Shown here piece by piece: positions 15,415 through 25,302 of a stretch of 42,628 nt of DNA. The stretch comes from Streptomyces mayonensis (lineage in GTDB: Bacteria; Actinomycetota; Actinomycetes; Streptomycetales; Streptomycetaceae), in contig NZ_JACBYP010000073.1 in the NCBI RefSeq assembly GCF_018982965.1, positions 1 through 42,628 of the forward strand. The letters run 5' to 3'. How positions within the stretch are numbered: the stretch's first letter is position 1; every line of letters begins with the position of its first letter. The notes beneath the pieces are model-generated. The model ran no database searches, was not told where the DNA came from, and worked only from the letters and a program-made list of their open reading frames with translations. The position numbers and the translations under genes were made by a program.

Positions 15415-15822
15415 CTACCTGGCCGGCGGCCCGTCCGTTCCGGTTCCGCCGTTCTCGGTCAGGGCCACCGCCAGTTCCTGCACGTTGTCGTAGCGGGCCT
15501 TGTGCGGCAGCCGTTCGAGGTTCTCGACGAGGGCGTCCGGCGCGTTGCCGCGTCGCAGGGTGCGGGTCAGCTCCCGCGGCGACGCGGGAAAGCTCGCCCG
15601 CGTCAGGTTCCGTGCCAGCTCGAGCCGCAGCGCCTCCAGGTACGTCGGCCCGCGGCCCGGCGTCACCGGTCCGTACATGACGTCGGGGTCGTCCTCGGCG
15701 GCCGGCTCCGGATCGTTCCACTCCTCGCTGCGGGTGGGGTGCCCGGACCTGAGCAGACCCTGCAGTTCGTGCTTCATCTCGTCGTCGCGGTGGACGCTCA
15801 TCCGGTCGCTGCCTCGCTGCAT
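15415..15822 (-). CDS. DUF2795-like protein
   Basis: A 135-aa protein. The first half is charged and probably disordered, while residues about 65-125 match the DUF2795 pattern: a helix (LELARNLTRASFPASPRELT), then the NAPDALVENLERLP and ARYDNVQELAVAL segments. DUF2795 is a small helical domain of unknown function common in actinobacteria, often in stress-regulated genes. The ATG at 15822 is preferred because GGAGGGA lies directly upstream; an in-frame ATG at 15834 would include the ribosome binding site as coding. It is divergent from the UvrA-like gene, with 247 bp between starts in which I see no clear operator. Confidence 0.7.
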   Translation of the reverse strand: MQRGSDRMSVHRDDEMKHELQGLLRSGHPTRSEEWNDPEPAAEDDPDVMYGPVTPGRGPTYLEALRLELARNLTRASFPASPRELTRTLRRGNAPDALVENLERLPHKARYDNVQELAVALTENGGTGTDGPPAR

Positions 15823-16069
15823 GTCTCCCTCCACATCCTCAGGGGGTGCCGACCGCGTACCCGGACACCCGGAGCCGACACGGATTCACCCGGACGGTTC
15901 CGCTCCGGTTTTCCGCGGCGGAAGGACGCGCCGACCCCGGGCGGACGGGCCCGGGGAAAGGCCGGTGAAAGCGGTCAGTAATCGAGAAGCGCGAGGCGCG
16001 ACCGTCCCTCTAGCGTGTGACGACCGTGGGCATCACCCTTCACCCGAGCCCCCGACGGACGGAGAGACC

Positions 16070-18460
<2,391 letters not shown>

Positions 18461-18472
18461 GCACGCACGCTT

Positions 18473-18511
18473 CCCACGGCGCCGCCCGCCCGCGGCGGCG
18501 GGCGCCGTGGG
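18473..18511 (+). terminator. Hairpin after the UvrA-like gene
   Basis: CCCACGGCGCC (18473-18483) and its exact complement (18501-18511) form an 11-bp stem around a GC-rich 17-nt loop. It lies between the UvrA-like stop and the AraC-type start, only 11 bp before the latter, so it should separate the two transcripts or act on read-through. Confidence 0.65.
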
Positions 18512-18522
18512 ATCGTGGACCG

Positions 18523-18951
18523 GTGACGACACTCGAGGACCTGGCCCGGCTGCGCAGGGCCCGCGACCTGATGGACCGCGCGTACGCCGAACCGCTCGAC
18601 GTCCCCGCGCTGGCGCGCGTCGCCCTCATGTCGGCGGGCCACTTCTCCCGCAGCTTCCGCGCCGCCTACGGCGAGACGCCGTACGGCTACCTGATGACGC
18701 GCCGGATCGAGCGGGCCAAGGCGCTGCTGCGGCGCGGCGACATGAGTGTCACCGAGGTCTGCTTCGCGGTCGGCTGTACGTCGCTGGGGTCGTTCAGCTC
18801 GCGCTTCACCGAACTGGTCGGCGAGAGCCCCAGCGCGTACCGCGAGCGCGACCACGCCGACGGCGCCGCCGTCCCGCCCTGCGTCGCCAAGGTCTACACC
18901 CGGCCGGTCAGGAACGGAGAAGCCGAGCGCGGGGTTCCGCCCGTAGGTTGA
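18523..18951 (+). CDS. AraC-family regulator, DNA-binding domain only
   Basis: A 142-aa protein made almost wholly of the AraC/XylS double helix-turn-helix. Helices include LDVPALARVALMSAGHFSRSF and the second HTH MSVTEVCFAVGCTSLGSFSSRF, followed by the conserved TELVGESPSAYRER. There is no ligand-binding domain, unlike most AraC members. The GTG at 18523 is the first start in frame after the hairpin. The next gene, a VOC-fold protein, starts 5 bp after the stop. AraC-VOC pairs recur in Streptomyces, and the VOC protein may sense or detoxify the signal molecule; that link is inference. Confidence 0.85.
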   Translation: MTTLEDLARLRRARDLMDRAYAEPLDVPALARVALMSAGHFSRSFRAAYGETPYGYLMTRRIERAKALLRRGDMSVTEVCFAVGCTSLGSFSSRFTELVGESPSAYRERDHADGAAVPPCVAKVYTRPVRNGEAERGVPPVG

Positions 18952-18956
18952 CGTGC

Positions 18957-19373
18957 ATGGACATCAACCTCTCGCAGTGTTTCATCGCCGTCGACGACCA
19001 CGACAGGGCGATCGCCTTCTACCGCGACGTACTCGGCATGGAGGTCCGCAACGACGTCGGATTCGAAGGGATGCGCTGGGTGACCGTCGGCTCCCCGGCC
19101 CAGCCCGACGTGGACATCGTCCTCGAACCGCCGCTCGCCGACCCCAACGCCCCGGCCGCCGACCGGAAGGCCATGGCCGAACTCCTGGCCAAGGGCATGC
19201 TGCGCGGCGTCATCTTCACCACCGACGACGTCGACGCGACCTTCGAACGCATCCGCGCCGCCGGGGCCGAGGTCCTCCAGGAACCCGTCGACCAGCCCTA
19301 CGGCGTCCGCGACTGCGCGTTCCGCGACCCGGCCGGCAACATGCTGCGGTTCAACCAGCCGCGCAAGGGCTGA
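18957..19373 (+). CDS. VOC (glyoxalase/bleomycin-resistance fold) protein
   Basis: A 138-aa vicinal-oxygen-chelate-fold protein. The two beta-alpha-beta-beta-beta halves are recognisable: SQCFIAVDDHDRAIAFYRDV with LGMEVRNDV, and GVIFTTDDVDATFERIRAAG with DCAFRDPAGNMLRFNQP. The family includes glyoxalases, dioxygenases and drug-binding resistance proteins; the substrate is not predictable. There is no ribosome binding site before the ATG. TAGGTT at 18944-18949 lies 7 nt upstream and could be the -10 of a leaderless transcript inside the end of the AraC gene, although no matching -35 is visible. Confidence 0.87.
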   Translation: MDINLSQCFIAVDDHDRAIAFYRDVLGMEVRNDVGFEGMRWVTVGSPAQPDVDIVLEPPLADPNAPAADRKAMAELLAKGMLRGVIFTTDDVDATFERIRAAGAEVLQEPVDQPYGVRDCAFRDPAGNMLRFNQPRKG

Positions 19374-19713
19374 CCTGCGGCGGAGCCGGCAGGACGCGGC
19401 AGGACCGGTACCGGCGGCGCGTGCGGCGTATTCCGGGTGTTTGCCGTGGGCAGCAGGGGGCAGGCGCACACTCAGTGCTTCGGACAGGAGGCACGTCCGT
19501 GGGAGCGGCGCGACGCCGCCACGGATGAGTCCGTCCGGGCCCGGACGCCCTCCCACGGTGACCGCCCGAACCAAGGGCCGTGTCGTCGACCGGTGCCGCC
19601 CGCCTGCCGGGGGTTCTTCCGGACCCGCCCCGGCTCCGTGCGGGACGCTCCGAGCGGGCCGACGCCCGTCGCCGGCGACAGGGCCCCGCGCTCCGAGGGA
19701 GTTGCGACGCACC
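19374..19713. other. 340-bp gene-free region upstream of the sigma factor
   Basis: No convincing gene. The sigma-factor frame is open upstream to about 19441, but the text there is low-complexity Arg/Pro/Gly and unlike the family. A GTTT at 19439-19442 followed at about 15 bp by GGGCAG loosely resembles the SigB-type promoter GnnT-N14/16-GGGTAC and could reflect autoregulation; the match is weak. Confidence 0.5.
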
Positions 19714-20508
19714 ATGCCGATCCACGCCAGTGTGAAGCACCCGCACGACGACGCCCCCGACACCGCCGGCGCCTTCCGCCGGCTGGCCACCCTGACCGGC
19801 GGTCCCGAGCGCGACGCGGTCCGCGACGGGATCGTCGAGGCCTGGCTGCCCATGGCCGAGCGACTCGCCGGCCGGTTCCGCAGCCGCGGCGAGAGCTACG
19901 AGGACCTGCGCCAGGTCGCGGCCCTCGGCCTGGTCAAGGCCGTCGACCGCTACGACCCGGAACGCGGCAACGCCTTCGAGAGCTACGCCGTACCCACCAT
20001 CACGGGCGAGATCAAGCGGCACTTCCGCGACCACATGTGGACCCTGCACGTGCCGCGCCGGGTCCAGGAACTGCGCAACCGGGTGCGCTTCGCCCGCCAG
20101 GAGCTGTCCCAGACCGTCCCGGGCCGCGGGCCCACCGTCGCCGAGATCGCCGGACACGCCGACCTCAGCGAGGCGGAGGTACGGGTCGGGCTCGAAGCCC
20201 TGGAGAGCTTCACCGCGCTGTCCCTGGACGCGGAACTCCCCGGCAGCGAGGACGGCTACTCGCTGAGCGACGCCCTCGGCGCCCCCGACCCGGCCCTCGA
20301 CACCGTCGTCGACCGCGAGGCCGTCAAGGACCGCCTCGCCGAACTGCCCGACCGGGAGCGCGCCATCCTCTACATGCGCTTCTTCGACGACATGACCCAG
20401 AGCCGCATCGCCGACCGGCTCGGCATCTCCCAGATGCACGTCTCCCGCCTGATCAGCCGCTGCTGCGACCGGGTACGGGAACAGGTCCTCCGCGATCCGG
20501 GGGCGTGA
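19714..20508 (+). CDS. sigK: SigB/SigF/SigG-family RNA polymerase sigma factor (probable SigK)
   Basis: A 264-aa group 3 sigma factor. Region 2 is AWLPMAERLAGRFRSRGESY with EDLRQVAALGLVKAVDRYDP and FESYAVPTITGEIKRHFRDH. Region 3 is WTLHVPRRVQELRNR and a PTVAEIAGHADLSEAEV helix. Region 4 is DRERAILYMRFFDDMTQSRI plus ADRLGISQMHVSRLISRCCD. This domain set is typical of the multiple SigB homologues of Streptomyces that govern stress and differentiation. The sigK assignment rests on recalled synteny with S. coelicolor SCO6520. No anti-sigma or anti-anti-sigma gene is adjacent, which is unusual for the wider family. Confidence 0.87.
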   Translation: MPIHASVKHPHDDAPDTAGAFRRLATLTGGPERDAVRDGIVEAWLPMAERLAGRFRSRGESYEDLRQVAALGLVKAVDRYDPERGNAFESYAVPTITGEIKRHFRDHMWTLHVPRRVQELRNRVRFARQELSQTVPGRGPTVAEIAGHADLSEAEVRVGLEALESFTALSLDAELPGSEDGYSLSDALGAPDPALDTVVDREAVKDRLAELPDRERAILYMRFFDDMTQSRIADRLGISQMHVSRLISRCCDRVREQVLRDPGA

Positions 20509-20542
20509 GCGGCCGGGCCGGGGGCCCGGAACCAGGAGTGGC

Positions 20543-20562
20543 AGTCGGCCGGCCGGCCGACT
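20543..20562 (+). terminator. 20-bp perfect palindrome after the sigma factor
   Basis: AGTCGGCCGGCCGGCCGACT is fully self-complementary and lies 35 bp after the sigma-factor stop, within a nest of GGCCGGCC runs. A cruciform or RNA hairpin at this position could terminate transcription. A protein-binding site is the alternative. Confidence 0.5.
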
Positions 20563-20727
20563 CCCCTCACCGGCCGGCCGGGCGTGAAGGCCTGCAGCCG
20601 GTCGGCCGACTGGTGAGAGGAGTAGGAACGGCCGGGCGGTCGGGCAGGCGGTCGGGGCGTGGCCCGGAGAGCCTCCGTGCCGGGCAGGGGCCTCCGTGGC
20701 CGGTGGTCGGCTCACTCACTCGGCGGC

Positions 20728-20743
20728 CCGTTCGCGCGAACGG
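20728..20743. promoter_or_regulatory. 16-bp palindrome upstream of the secreted protein gene
   Basis: CCGTTCGCGCGAACGG is a perfect palindrome about 100 bp before the start of the secreted protein. Its length and symmetry suit a dimeric repressor site. No binding protein can be named. Confidence 0.35.
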
Positions 20744-20840
20744 CGCACGGTGACGCGCGGGTCCGCGCCGGGCGGGCTGTGATGGCCGAGGGGGCGCGAG
20801 TGCCGTGCCCCCGCAGCCGTCGCTCGAAGGAGCCCGCCCC

Positions 20841-21815
20841 ATGCGCCGCACCGCCAGTGCCCTGTCCGCCGCCGTACTGGCCAGTGCCGCCCTCGGTGCC
20901 CTCGCGGGGCCGGCCGCGGCCGATCCGGGTGTGCCGCCGCCCACCGACGCCGGGGAGCCCGTTGCCCCGCCGTCCGCCGACGACCCGCAAGCCGTGCCCC
21001 CGCCGCCGGCCGGAGATGCCTTGGCACAGGTCAGTCCGGCCGACGTCGCGCCGGGCGACACCGTCACCGTCTCGGTGTCGTGCGGCCCTACCGGCGGGGC
21101 CGCACCGGCGACCCTCGACGCCACCTCACCGGCCTTCGACGGGGGCACCGTCGCGTTGCGCAAGGTGACCGGCGACGACGCCACGGTGTCCGGGCCGTCC
21201 TACCGCGGCACCGCGCGCATAGCCGCCGCCGGGGAGCCCGAGGCCGACCGGAGCGCGCCGGACCTGCCCGACCCGCCGGACCCGGCCGACCCGGCGGCTC
21301 CTCCGGCGCCCGAGGACCCAGCCGCCCCGGAGGCCCCCGTGGCCCCGGACGACCTGGCCGTTCCCGAGAACCCGGAGGACCCCGGGAACGCCGGGAACGC
21401 CGCGGGCCGGTCGGGCACCGCGGACGACTGGACCGTGGACGGCGCCTGTCCGGACGCCTCCGGCGGCGAGGGCGACCCGTGGAGCGCGACCATGACGATG
21501 CCGGAGGAGGGCGGCGCCGAGCCCGGGTGCCGCGCATCCACCGCGCCGCGCACGGGAACCTCCTCGCACGGCACTCCCTGTGCCACCACCAAGCCGCCGT
21601 GCCCGGAACCCACCGCCGGCCGCGGGGAGCCCTCCGCACCGGGCAAGTCCTGCGGGGGCGGTACCGCGGAGCACGGGGTGCAGGCCGGCAACGGCGGCAG
21701 CTTCAGCGACTCGGTGCCCGCCCTGGTCGCCGGCGGCCTCCTGATCGCGGGTGCTTTCGGCGCGGCGGCGCACCGGCTGCGCCTGCGCCTGCGGGGCGAG
21801 GACGGCGAGCGCTGA
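20841..21815 (+). CDS. Secreted, membrane-anchored Pro/Asp-rich protein
   Basis: A 324-aa protein of unknown function. It starts with a Sec signal peptide (MRRTAS, a hydrophobic stretch to about residue 20, and an AAA-D cleavage site after residue 27). An extracellular Ig-like start follows (LAQVSPADVAPGDTVTVSVSC). Next are a long linker of Pro/Asp/Glu/Ala repeats (residues about 130-185) and a Cys-containing region. It ends with one membrane helix (VPALVAGGLLIAGAFGAAA) and a basic Arg-rich cytosolic tail. There is no LPxTG sortase site, so it is anchored by the helix. An ATG at 20841 with GAAGG upstream is a good start. The next gene is 155 bp downstream. Confidence 0.78.
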   Translation: MRRTASALSAAVLASAALGALAGPAAADPGVPPPTDAGEPVAPPSADDPQAVPPPPAGDALAQVSPADVAPGDTVTVSVSCGPTGGAAPATLDATSPAFDGGTVALRKVTGDDATVSGPSYRGTARIAAAGEPEADRSAPDLPDPPDPADPAAPPAPEDPAAPEAPVAPDDLAVPENPEDPGNAGNAAGRSGTADDWTVDGACPDASGGEGDPWSATMTMPEEGGAEPGCRASTAPRTGTSSHGTPCATTKPPCPEPTAGRGEPSAPGKSCGGGTAEHGVQAGNGGSFSDSVPALVAGGLLIAGAFGAAAHRLRLRLRGEDGER

Positions 21816-21970
21816 CCCGTCCGACCGCGCCGCGAACGGTGACGCGAGCCATGGCGGAGCGCCCCGGTGGGTACTGGGACCAACGACCGGTGACGGGCGC
21901 GACGAGCACACCGTCCGGTGACGGCAGGGCACGCGAGGGACACGGCACCACGGACGGCGGGGAGGCACGC

Positions 21971-23554
21971 ATGCGGCACACGGACCGCGGAAGGAACCCC
22001 GCCACCGGCCCGTCCACCCCGCCGGAGGCCGCCACCGGCCCGGCCGACGATGCCGTACGGGACGACCCCGCACGGGACGATGCCGTACGGAAGGATCCCG
22101 CACGGAAGGATCCCGCGCGGAACGACCCCGAACCGCCCGGCCCCGCGCCGCACGGGCCCGTACCGCCGGGCTCCGCACCGCACGACCGCGCGCACCAGGC
22201 CCACGCGCCCCACGCTCCCGCGGGACACGACCCCCAAGCCCACGACCACCACCCCTCGGGCCACGGCCACCCTCCGGGCGACCACCACCCTTCGGGCCGC
22301 AGCCACTCCTCGGGCCACGACCCGGTGGGCCACGGTCCCGTGCGGTACGGTCCGCAGTCGCCCGGGGACGGGCTGCCGGTGCTGCCCGAGGCGGCCGCCG
22401 TACTCGCCGCCGCCGCGGGGCGCGGGGGCGAGGAGCCGGCCGGTGGTTCCCCCGCGCTGCTGGACGCCGCGAGCGGCTACTGGGACCGGCGGGGGCTGCC
22501 CACCGGGCCAGGACACCTCGCCGCCGCGCCCGGAGCCGCCGCCCTGCTGCTCGCGCTGACCGCCGCGCTGGGTGGCGACGTCCTGGTGCCGCGTCCCTGC
22601 GCCGCCTGGTGGGCGCCGTACGCACGGCTGCTCGGCAGGCCCGTCTTCCACGTCCCGACCCCGGCCGAGTCCGGCGGCGTGCCCGACCCGTACGCGCTGC
22701 TGGAGACCGTCCGCCGGATCCGCGCCGAGGGCGGTGACCCCCGGCTGCTCGTGCTGTCCGTCGCCGACGACCCGACCGGCACCGTCGCGCCGCCCGAGCT
22801 GCTGCACGAGACCGTCGAGGCCGCCGCCGGCGAGGGGCTGCACCTGGTGAGCGACGAGACCTGGCGCGACACCCTCCACGACCCGCACGCCACCGTGCTG
22901 CTCAGCCCCGCCGAGATGCTGCCCGAACGGGTCACCGTCGTCACCGACCTGGCCGGCGCCCTGCTGCCGCCGGGCTGGCCGGCCGCCGTCGCCCGCTTCC
23001 CCGCCTCCGCCGCCGGGGACGGCCTGCACGCGCGCGTGCTCGACGTGCTCACCGCGCTCGGCGCGCGCCTCGCCGCCCCGGTGGCCGCCGCGGCCGGGTA
23101 CGCGCTGGGGGAGCCGGAGCCGGTCACCGCCCGCCGCTCGGCCGCCGTACGCCTGCACGCGCGCGTGGCCGCCGCCGCGCACGCCACCGTCGTCGCCGCC
23201 GGCGCCACCGCGCGGCCCCCGCAGGCGGGCCGGCATCTCTACGCCGACCTCGGCCCGCTGCGCGACGCCCTCGGCGCCGAGGGCGTCGGCGACGCACAGG
23301 AACTGGAGGACTTCCTCACCGCCAGGCTCGGCATGCCCGCCCCCGGCGGTCACCGCTTCGGCGACGACCTCTCCGCCCTGCGCGTCCGGCTCGCCACCGG
23401 CCCCCTGGTCGCCGCGTGCACCGGGGCGCCGGGCACGGAATGCCTCGCGGCCCCGGACCCGTTGGAACTGCCACAGGTGCACCGCGCGTTGACCGGCCTG
23501 AAATCGGTCTTCGACGGTCTCCGCGCCGCTCAGCGAGGGGAGCCCAGGCGATGA
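21971..23554 (+). CDS. Aminotransferase-fold protein lacking the PLP lysine
   Basis: A 527-aa protein. Residues 1-130 are low complexity: Asp-Pro-Ala-Arg repeats, then a His/Gly/Ser-rich stretch (residues about 68-125). The rest resembles class I/II aminotransferases: DDPTG at 266-270 where NPTG is normal, SDETW at 294-298 with the cofactor-binding Asp295, and C-terminal RVRLATGPL with the carboxylate-binding Arg. At the position of the Schiff-base Lys (usual form SK-x-x-x-x-PGWR) the sequence is Asp326-Leu327 before LPPGW, so the internal aldimine cannot form. It is probably a pseudoenzyme or uses a different chemistry. GGGGAGG precedes the ATG; an in-frame ATG at 21851 is less likely. It overlaps the next gene by ATGA. 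Confidence 0.75.
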   Translation: MRHTDRGRNPATGPSTPPEAATGPADDAVRDDPARDDAVRKDPARKDPARNDPEPPGPAPHGPVPPGSAPHDRAHQAHAPHAPAGHDPQAHDHHPSGHGHPPGDHHPSGRSHSSGHDPVGHGPVRYGPQSPGDGLPVLPEAAAVLAAAAGRGGEEPAGGSPALLDAASGYWDRRGLPTGPGHLAAAPGAAALLLALTAALGGDVLVPRPCAAWWAPYARLLGRPVFHVPTPAESGGVPDPYALLETVRRIRAEGGDPRLLVLSVADDPTGTVAPPELLHETVEAAAGEGLHLVSDETWRDTLHDPHATVLLSPAEMLPERVTVVTDLAGALLPPGWPAAVARFPASAAGDGLHARVLDVLTALGARLAAPVAAAAGYALGEPEPVTARRSAAVRLHARVAAAAHATVVAAGATARPPQAGRHLYADLGPLRDALGAEGVGDAQELEDFLTARLGMPAPGGHRFGDDLSALRVRLATGPLVAACTGAPGTECLAAPDPLELPQVHRALTGLKSVFDGLRAAQRGEPRR

Positions 23555-24588
23555 CGCAGCGGCACCGGTCGACCACGGGCGTCCCGTCCGCCGGGGACAC
23601 CGCCCCCGCCCCCGGGCACCCGCCGCTCGCCGCTCCCCGGCCGCCGGCGGAGCACCGGGTGTGGCCGCGGGCGTTCCACGACCGGCTGACCGCACCGCTG
23701 CCCGGCCTGAAGGCGTTCGCCAGATTCGCCCGCGAGGGCGCGACGAGACCCGGGCCCGCCGGGCTCGCCGACGTGTCCCGGCTGCCCTGCGCCCCCGGCC
23801 CGCTGCCCGACGCCGACGCGCGCACCGTCGCCGTCACCTGGGCCGGACACGCCAGCTGGGTGGTGCGGATCGGCGGCCTCACGGTACTCACCGACCCGGT
23901 CTGGTCCCGGCGGATCCTGGGCACCCCGGCCCGCATCACCCCCGTCGGCGTTCCCTGGAGCGAGCTGCCGCGCGTCGACGCCGTGGTCATCAGCCACAAC
24001 CACTACGACCACCTGGACGCCCCCACGCTGCGCAGGCTCCCGCGCGACACCCCGGTCCTGGTGCCCGCGGGCCTCGGCCGCTGGTTCCACCGCCGCCGCT
24101 TCACACGCGTGACCGAGCTGGACTGGTGGGAGGCGACCGAGCTGGACGGGGTCCGGTTCGACTTCGTCCCGGCGCACCACTGGTCCAAGCGCACCCTCAC
24201 CGACACCTGCCGCACCCTGTGGGGCGGCTGGGTGCTCACCGGCCCGGACGGCAAGCGCGTCTACTTCGCCGGGGACACCGGGTACGGCCACTGGTTCGGC
24301 CGCATCGGCCGCCGTTACCCCGGCATCGACCTGGCCCTGCTCCCCATCGGCGCCTACGATCCCCGCTGGTGGCTCAGCGACGTGCACTGCGACCCGGAGG
24401 AGGCGGTGCGCGCCGCCCAGGACGTCGGCGCCCGCCACATGGCGCCGATGCACTGGGGCACCTTCGTCCTGTCCGCGGAACCGGTACTGGAACCCCTCAT
24501 CCGCGTACGCGCCGCCTGGCGGAACGCGGGCCTGCCCCGCGAGCGGCTGTGGGACCTGCCGGTCGGCGGCTCCCGGGTGCTGGAGTAG
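23551..24588 (+). CDS. Metallo-beta-lactamase-fold hydrolase (NAPE-PLD/UlaG-like)
   Basis: A 345-aa metal-dependent hydrolase of the MBL fold. The metal-binding motif is SHNHYDHLD with His149, His151, Asp153 and His154. Later ligands appear in PAHHWSKR, YFAGDTGYG and APMHWGTF. The sequence after an N-terminal extension (VAVTWAGHASWVVRIGGLTV, then LTDPVWSRR) is typical of NAPE-phospholipase-D-like and RomA-like proteins, which cleave phosphodiesters; the true substrate is unknown. It is translationally coupled to the lysine-less aminotransferase homologue. It converges on a DedA-hydrolase pair whose second member is also MBL-fold. Confidence 0.88.
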   Translation: MTQRHRSTTGVPSAGDTAPAPGHPPLAAPRPPAEHRVWPRAFHDRLTAPLPGLKAFARFAREGATRPGPAGLADVSRLPCAPGPLPDADARTVAVTWAGHASWVVRIGGLTVLTDPVWSRRILGTPARITPVGVPWSELPRVDAVVISHNHYDHLDAPTLRRLPRDTPVLVPAGLGRWFHRRRFTRVTELDWWEATELDGVRFDFVPAHHWSKRTLTDTCRTLWGGWVLTGPDGKRVYFAGDTGYGHWFGRIGRRYPGIDLALLPIGAYDPRWWLSDVHCDPEEAVRAAQDVGARHMAPMHWGTFVLSAEPVLEPLIRVRAAWRNAGLPRERLWDLPVGGSRVLE

Positions 24589-24605
24589 CGGCCCGCCCGT
24601 CCCGG

Positions 24606-24676
24606 GCGTACGCCCATGCCCTCTCTTCCTGCCCCGGCGTACGCCCATGCCCTCTCTTCCTGCCCCGGCGTACGCC
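24606..24676. repeat. 31-bp tandem repeat with palindromes between convergent genes
   Basis: A unit of 31 bp beginning GCGTACGCCCATGCC is present twice in full (24606-24636, 24637-24667) with a third copy beginning at 24668. Each copy contains the palindrome GGCGTACGCC, and the first extends to GGGCGTACGCCC. The repeat fills almost the whole 87-bp gap between converging genes, and the third copy runs up to the stop codon of the minus-strand DedA gene. It may act as a bidirectional terminator or a protein-binding array. Confidence 0.85.
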
Positions 24677-25302
24677 TACGCCTTCTCCGGCCCCCTGATG
24701 CGTCGCCACACCCCCGGTGCCGCGCTGACCAGCACGGTCAGGGCGATCGCCGCGGCCACGCCCTCCCACGGCTCGTCGAACAGGGCGCCGCTGAGCACGC
24801 CGATCAGCTGGTACGTCGCCGCCCAGGCCAGGCAGGCCGGCAGGTTCCCGCGGGCGAAGCGGCGCAGCGGCCACTCGGCGAGCAGGCAGGCCAGCATCAC
24901 CGGTATCCGCCCGGCCGGCACCAGACGGGAGAGCACCAGGACCGCGACGTCGTGCTCGGCGAGCTTGCCCTGCGCCTGCTCCAGGCGGTCCTCCGGCGCC
25001 CGGGACCGGATCGCCGCCAGCCAGCGCGACCCGTTCTTCGAGCCGACCCCGCGCCGGCCCAGCCAGTACAGCGCCATGTCCCCGCAGAACGCGGCCAGCG
25101 ACGCCGTCGCGAACACCATCAGCATGGCGAACGGCAGCGTCTGGTGCATCGCCACCACGGCCGCCGAACTCACCAGCGCGCCCGTCGGCACCACCGGCAC
25201 CAGCGCCCCGATCAGCACCAGCAGGAACAGCGACGGATAGCCGAACGCCTGCTGCGTCGGCTCCGTCGGTATGGTCACGGCCGCGTCCCCCAGCCAGCTC
25301 AC
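24676..25302 (-). CDS. DedA family membrane protein
   Basis: A 208-aa integral membrane protein of the DedA/SNARE-associated family, members of which flip or scramble phospholipids or undecaprenyl phosphate. Visible parts are an amphipathic re-entrant segment with the GALVPVVPTGALV motif, the FCGDMALYWLGRRG loop with a conserved Gly-Asp, the VLSRLVPAGRIPVMLACLL segment with its conserved Arg, and two or three further membrane helices. The GTG start overlaps the upstream hydrolase stop (GTGA), so the pair is an operon. The stop is a TAG next to the 31-bp repeat array. Confidence 0.85.
   Translation of the reverse strand: MSWLGDAAVTIPTEPTQQAFGYPSLFLLVLIGALVPVVPTGALVSSAAVVAMHQTLPFAMLMVFATASLAAFCGDMALYWLGRRGVGSKNGSRWLAAIRSRAPEDRLEQAQGKLAEHDVAVLVLSRLVPAGRIPVMLACLLAEWPLRRFARGNLPACLAWAATYQLIGVLSGALFDEPWEGVAAAIALTVLVSAAPGVWRRIRGPEKA

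Larger units (their letters stand above)
20509..20840. other. 332-bp gene-free region after the sigma factor
   Basis: No gene found. It holds a 20-bp palindrome (20543-20562), a looser pair of inverted arms (20560-20571 with 20612-20623, 11 of 12 matching), a 16-bp palindrome (20728-20743) and the ribosome binding site of the following gene (GAAGG at 20826-20830). Confidence 0.6.

Noticed and set aside
19439..19465. SigB-type promoter before the sigma factor
   Set aside because: GTTT is present, but the -10 part reads GGGCAG, not GGGTAC/T. Too weak to list as a site; mentioned only in the region note.
21200..23695. 831-aa open frame on the minus strand
   Set aside because: It spans two plus-strand genes and their gap, has no recognisable domain and follows base composition.
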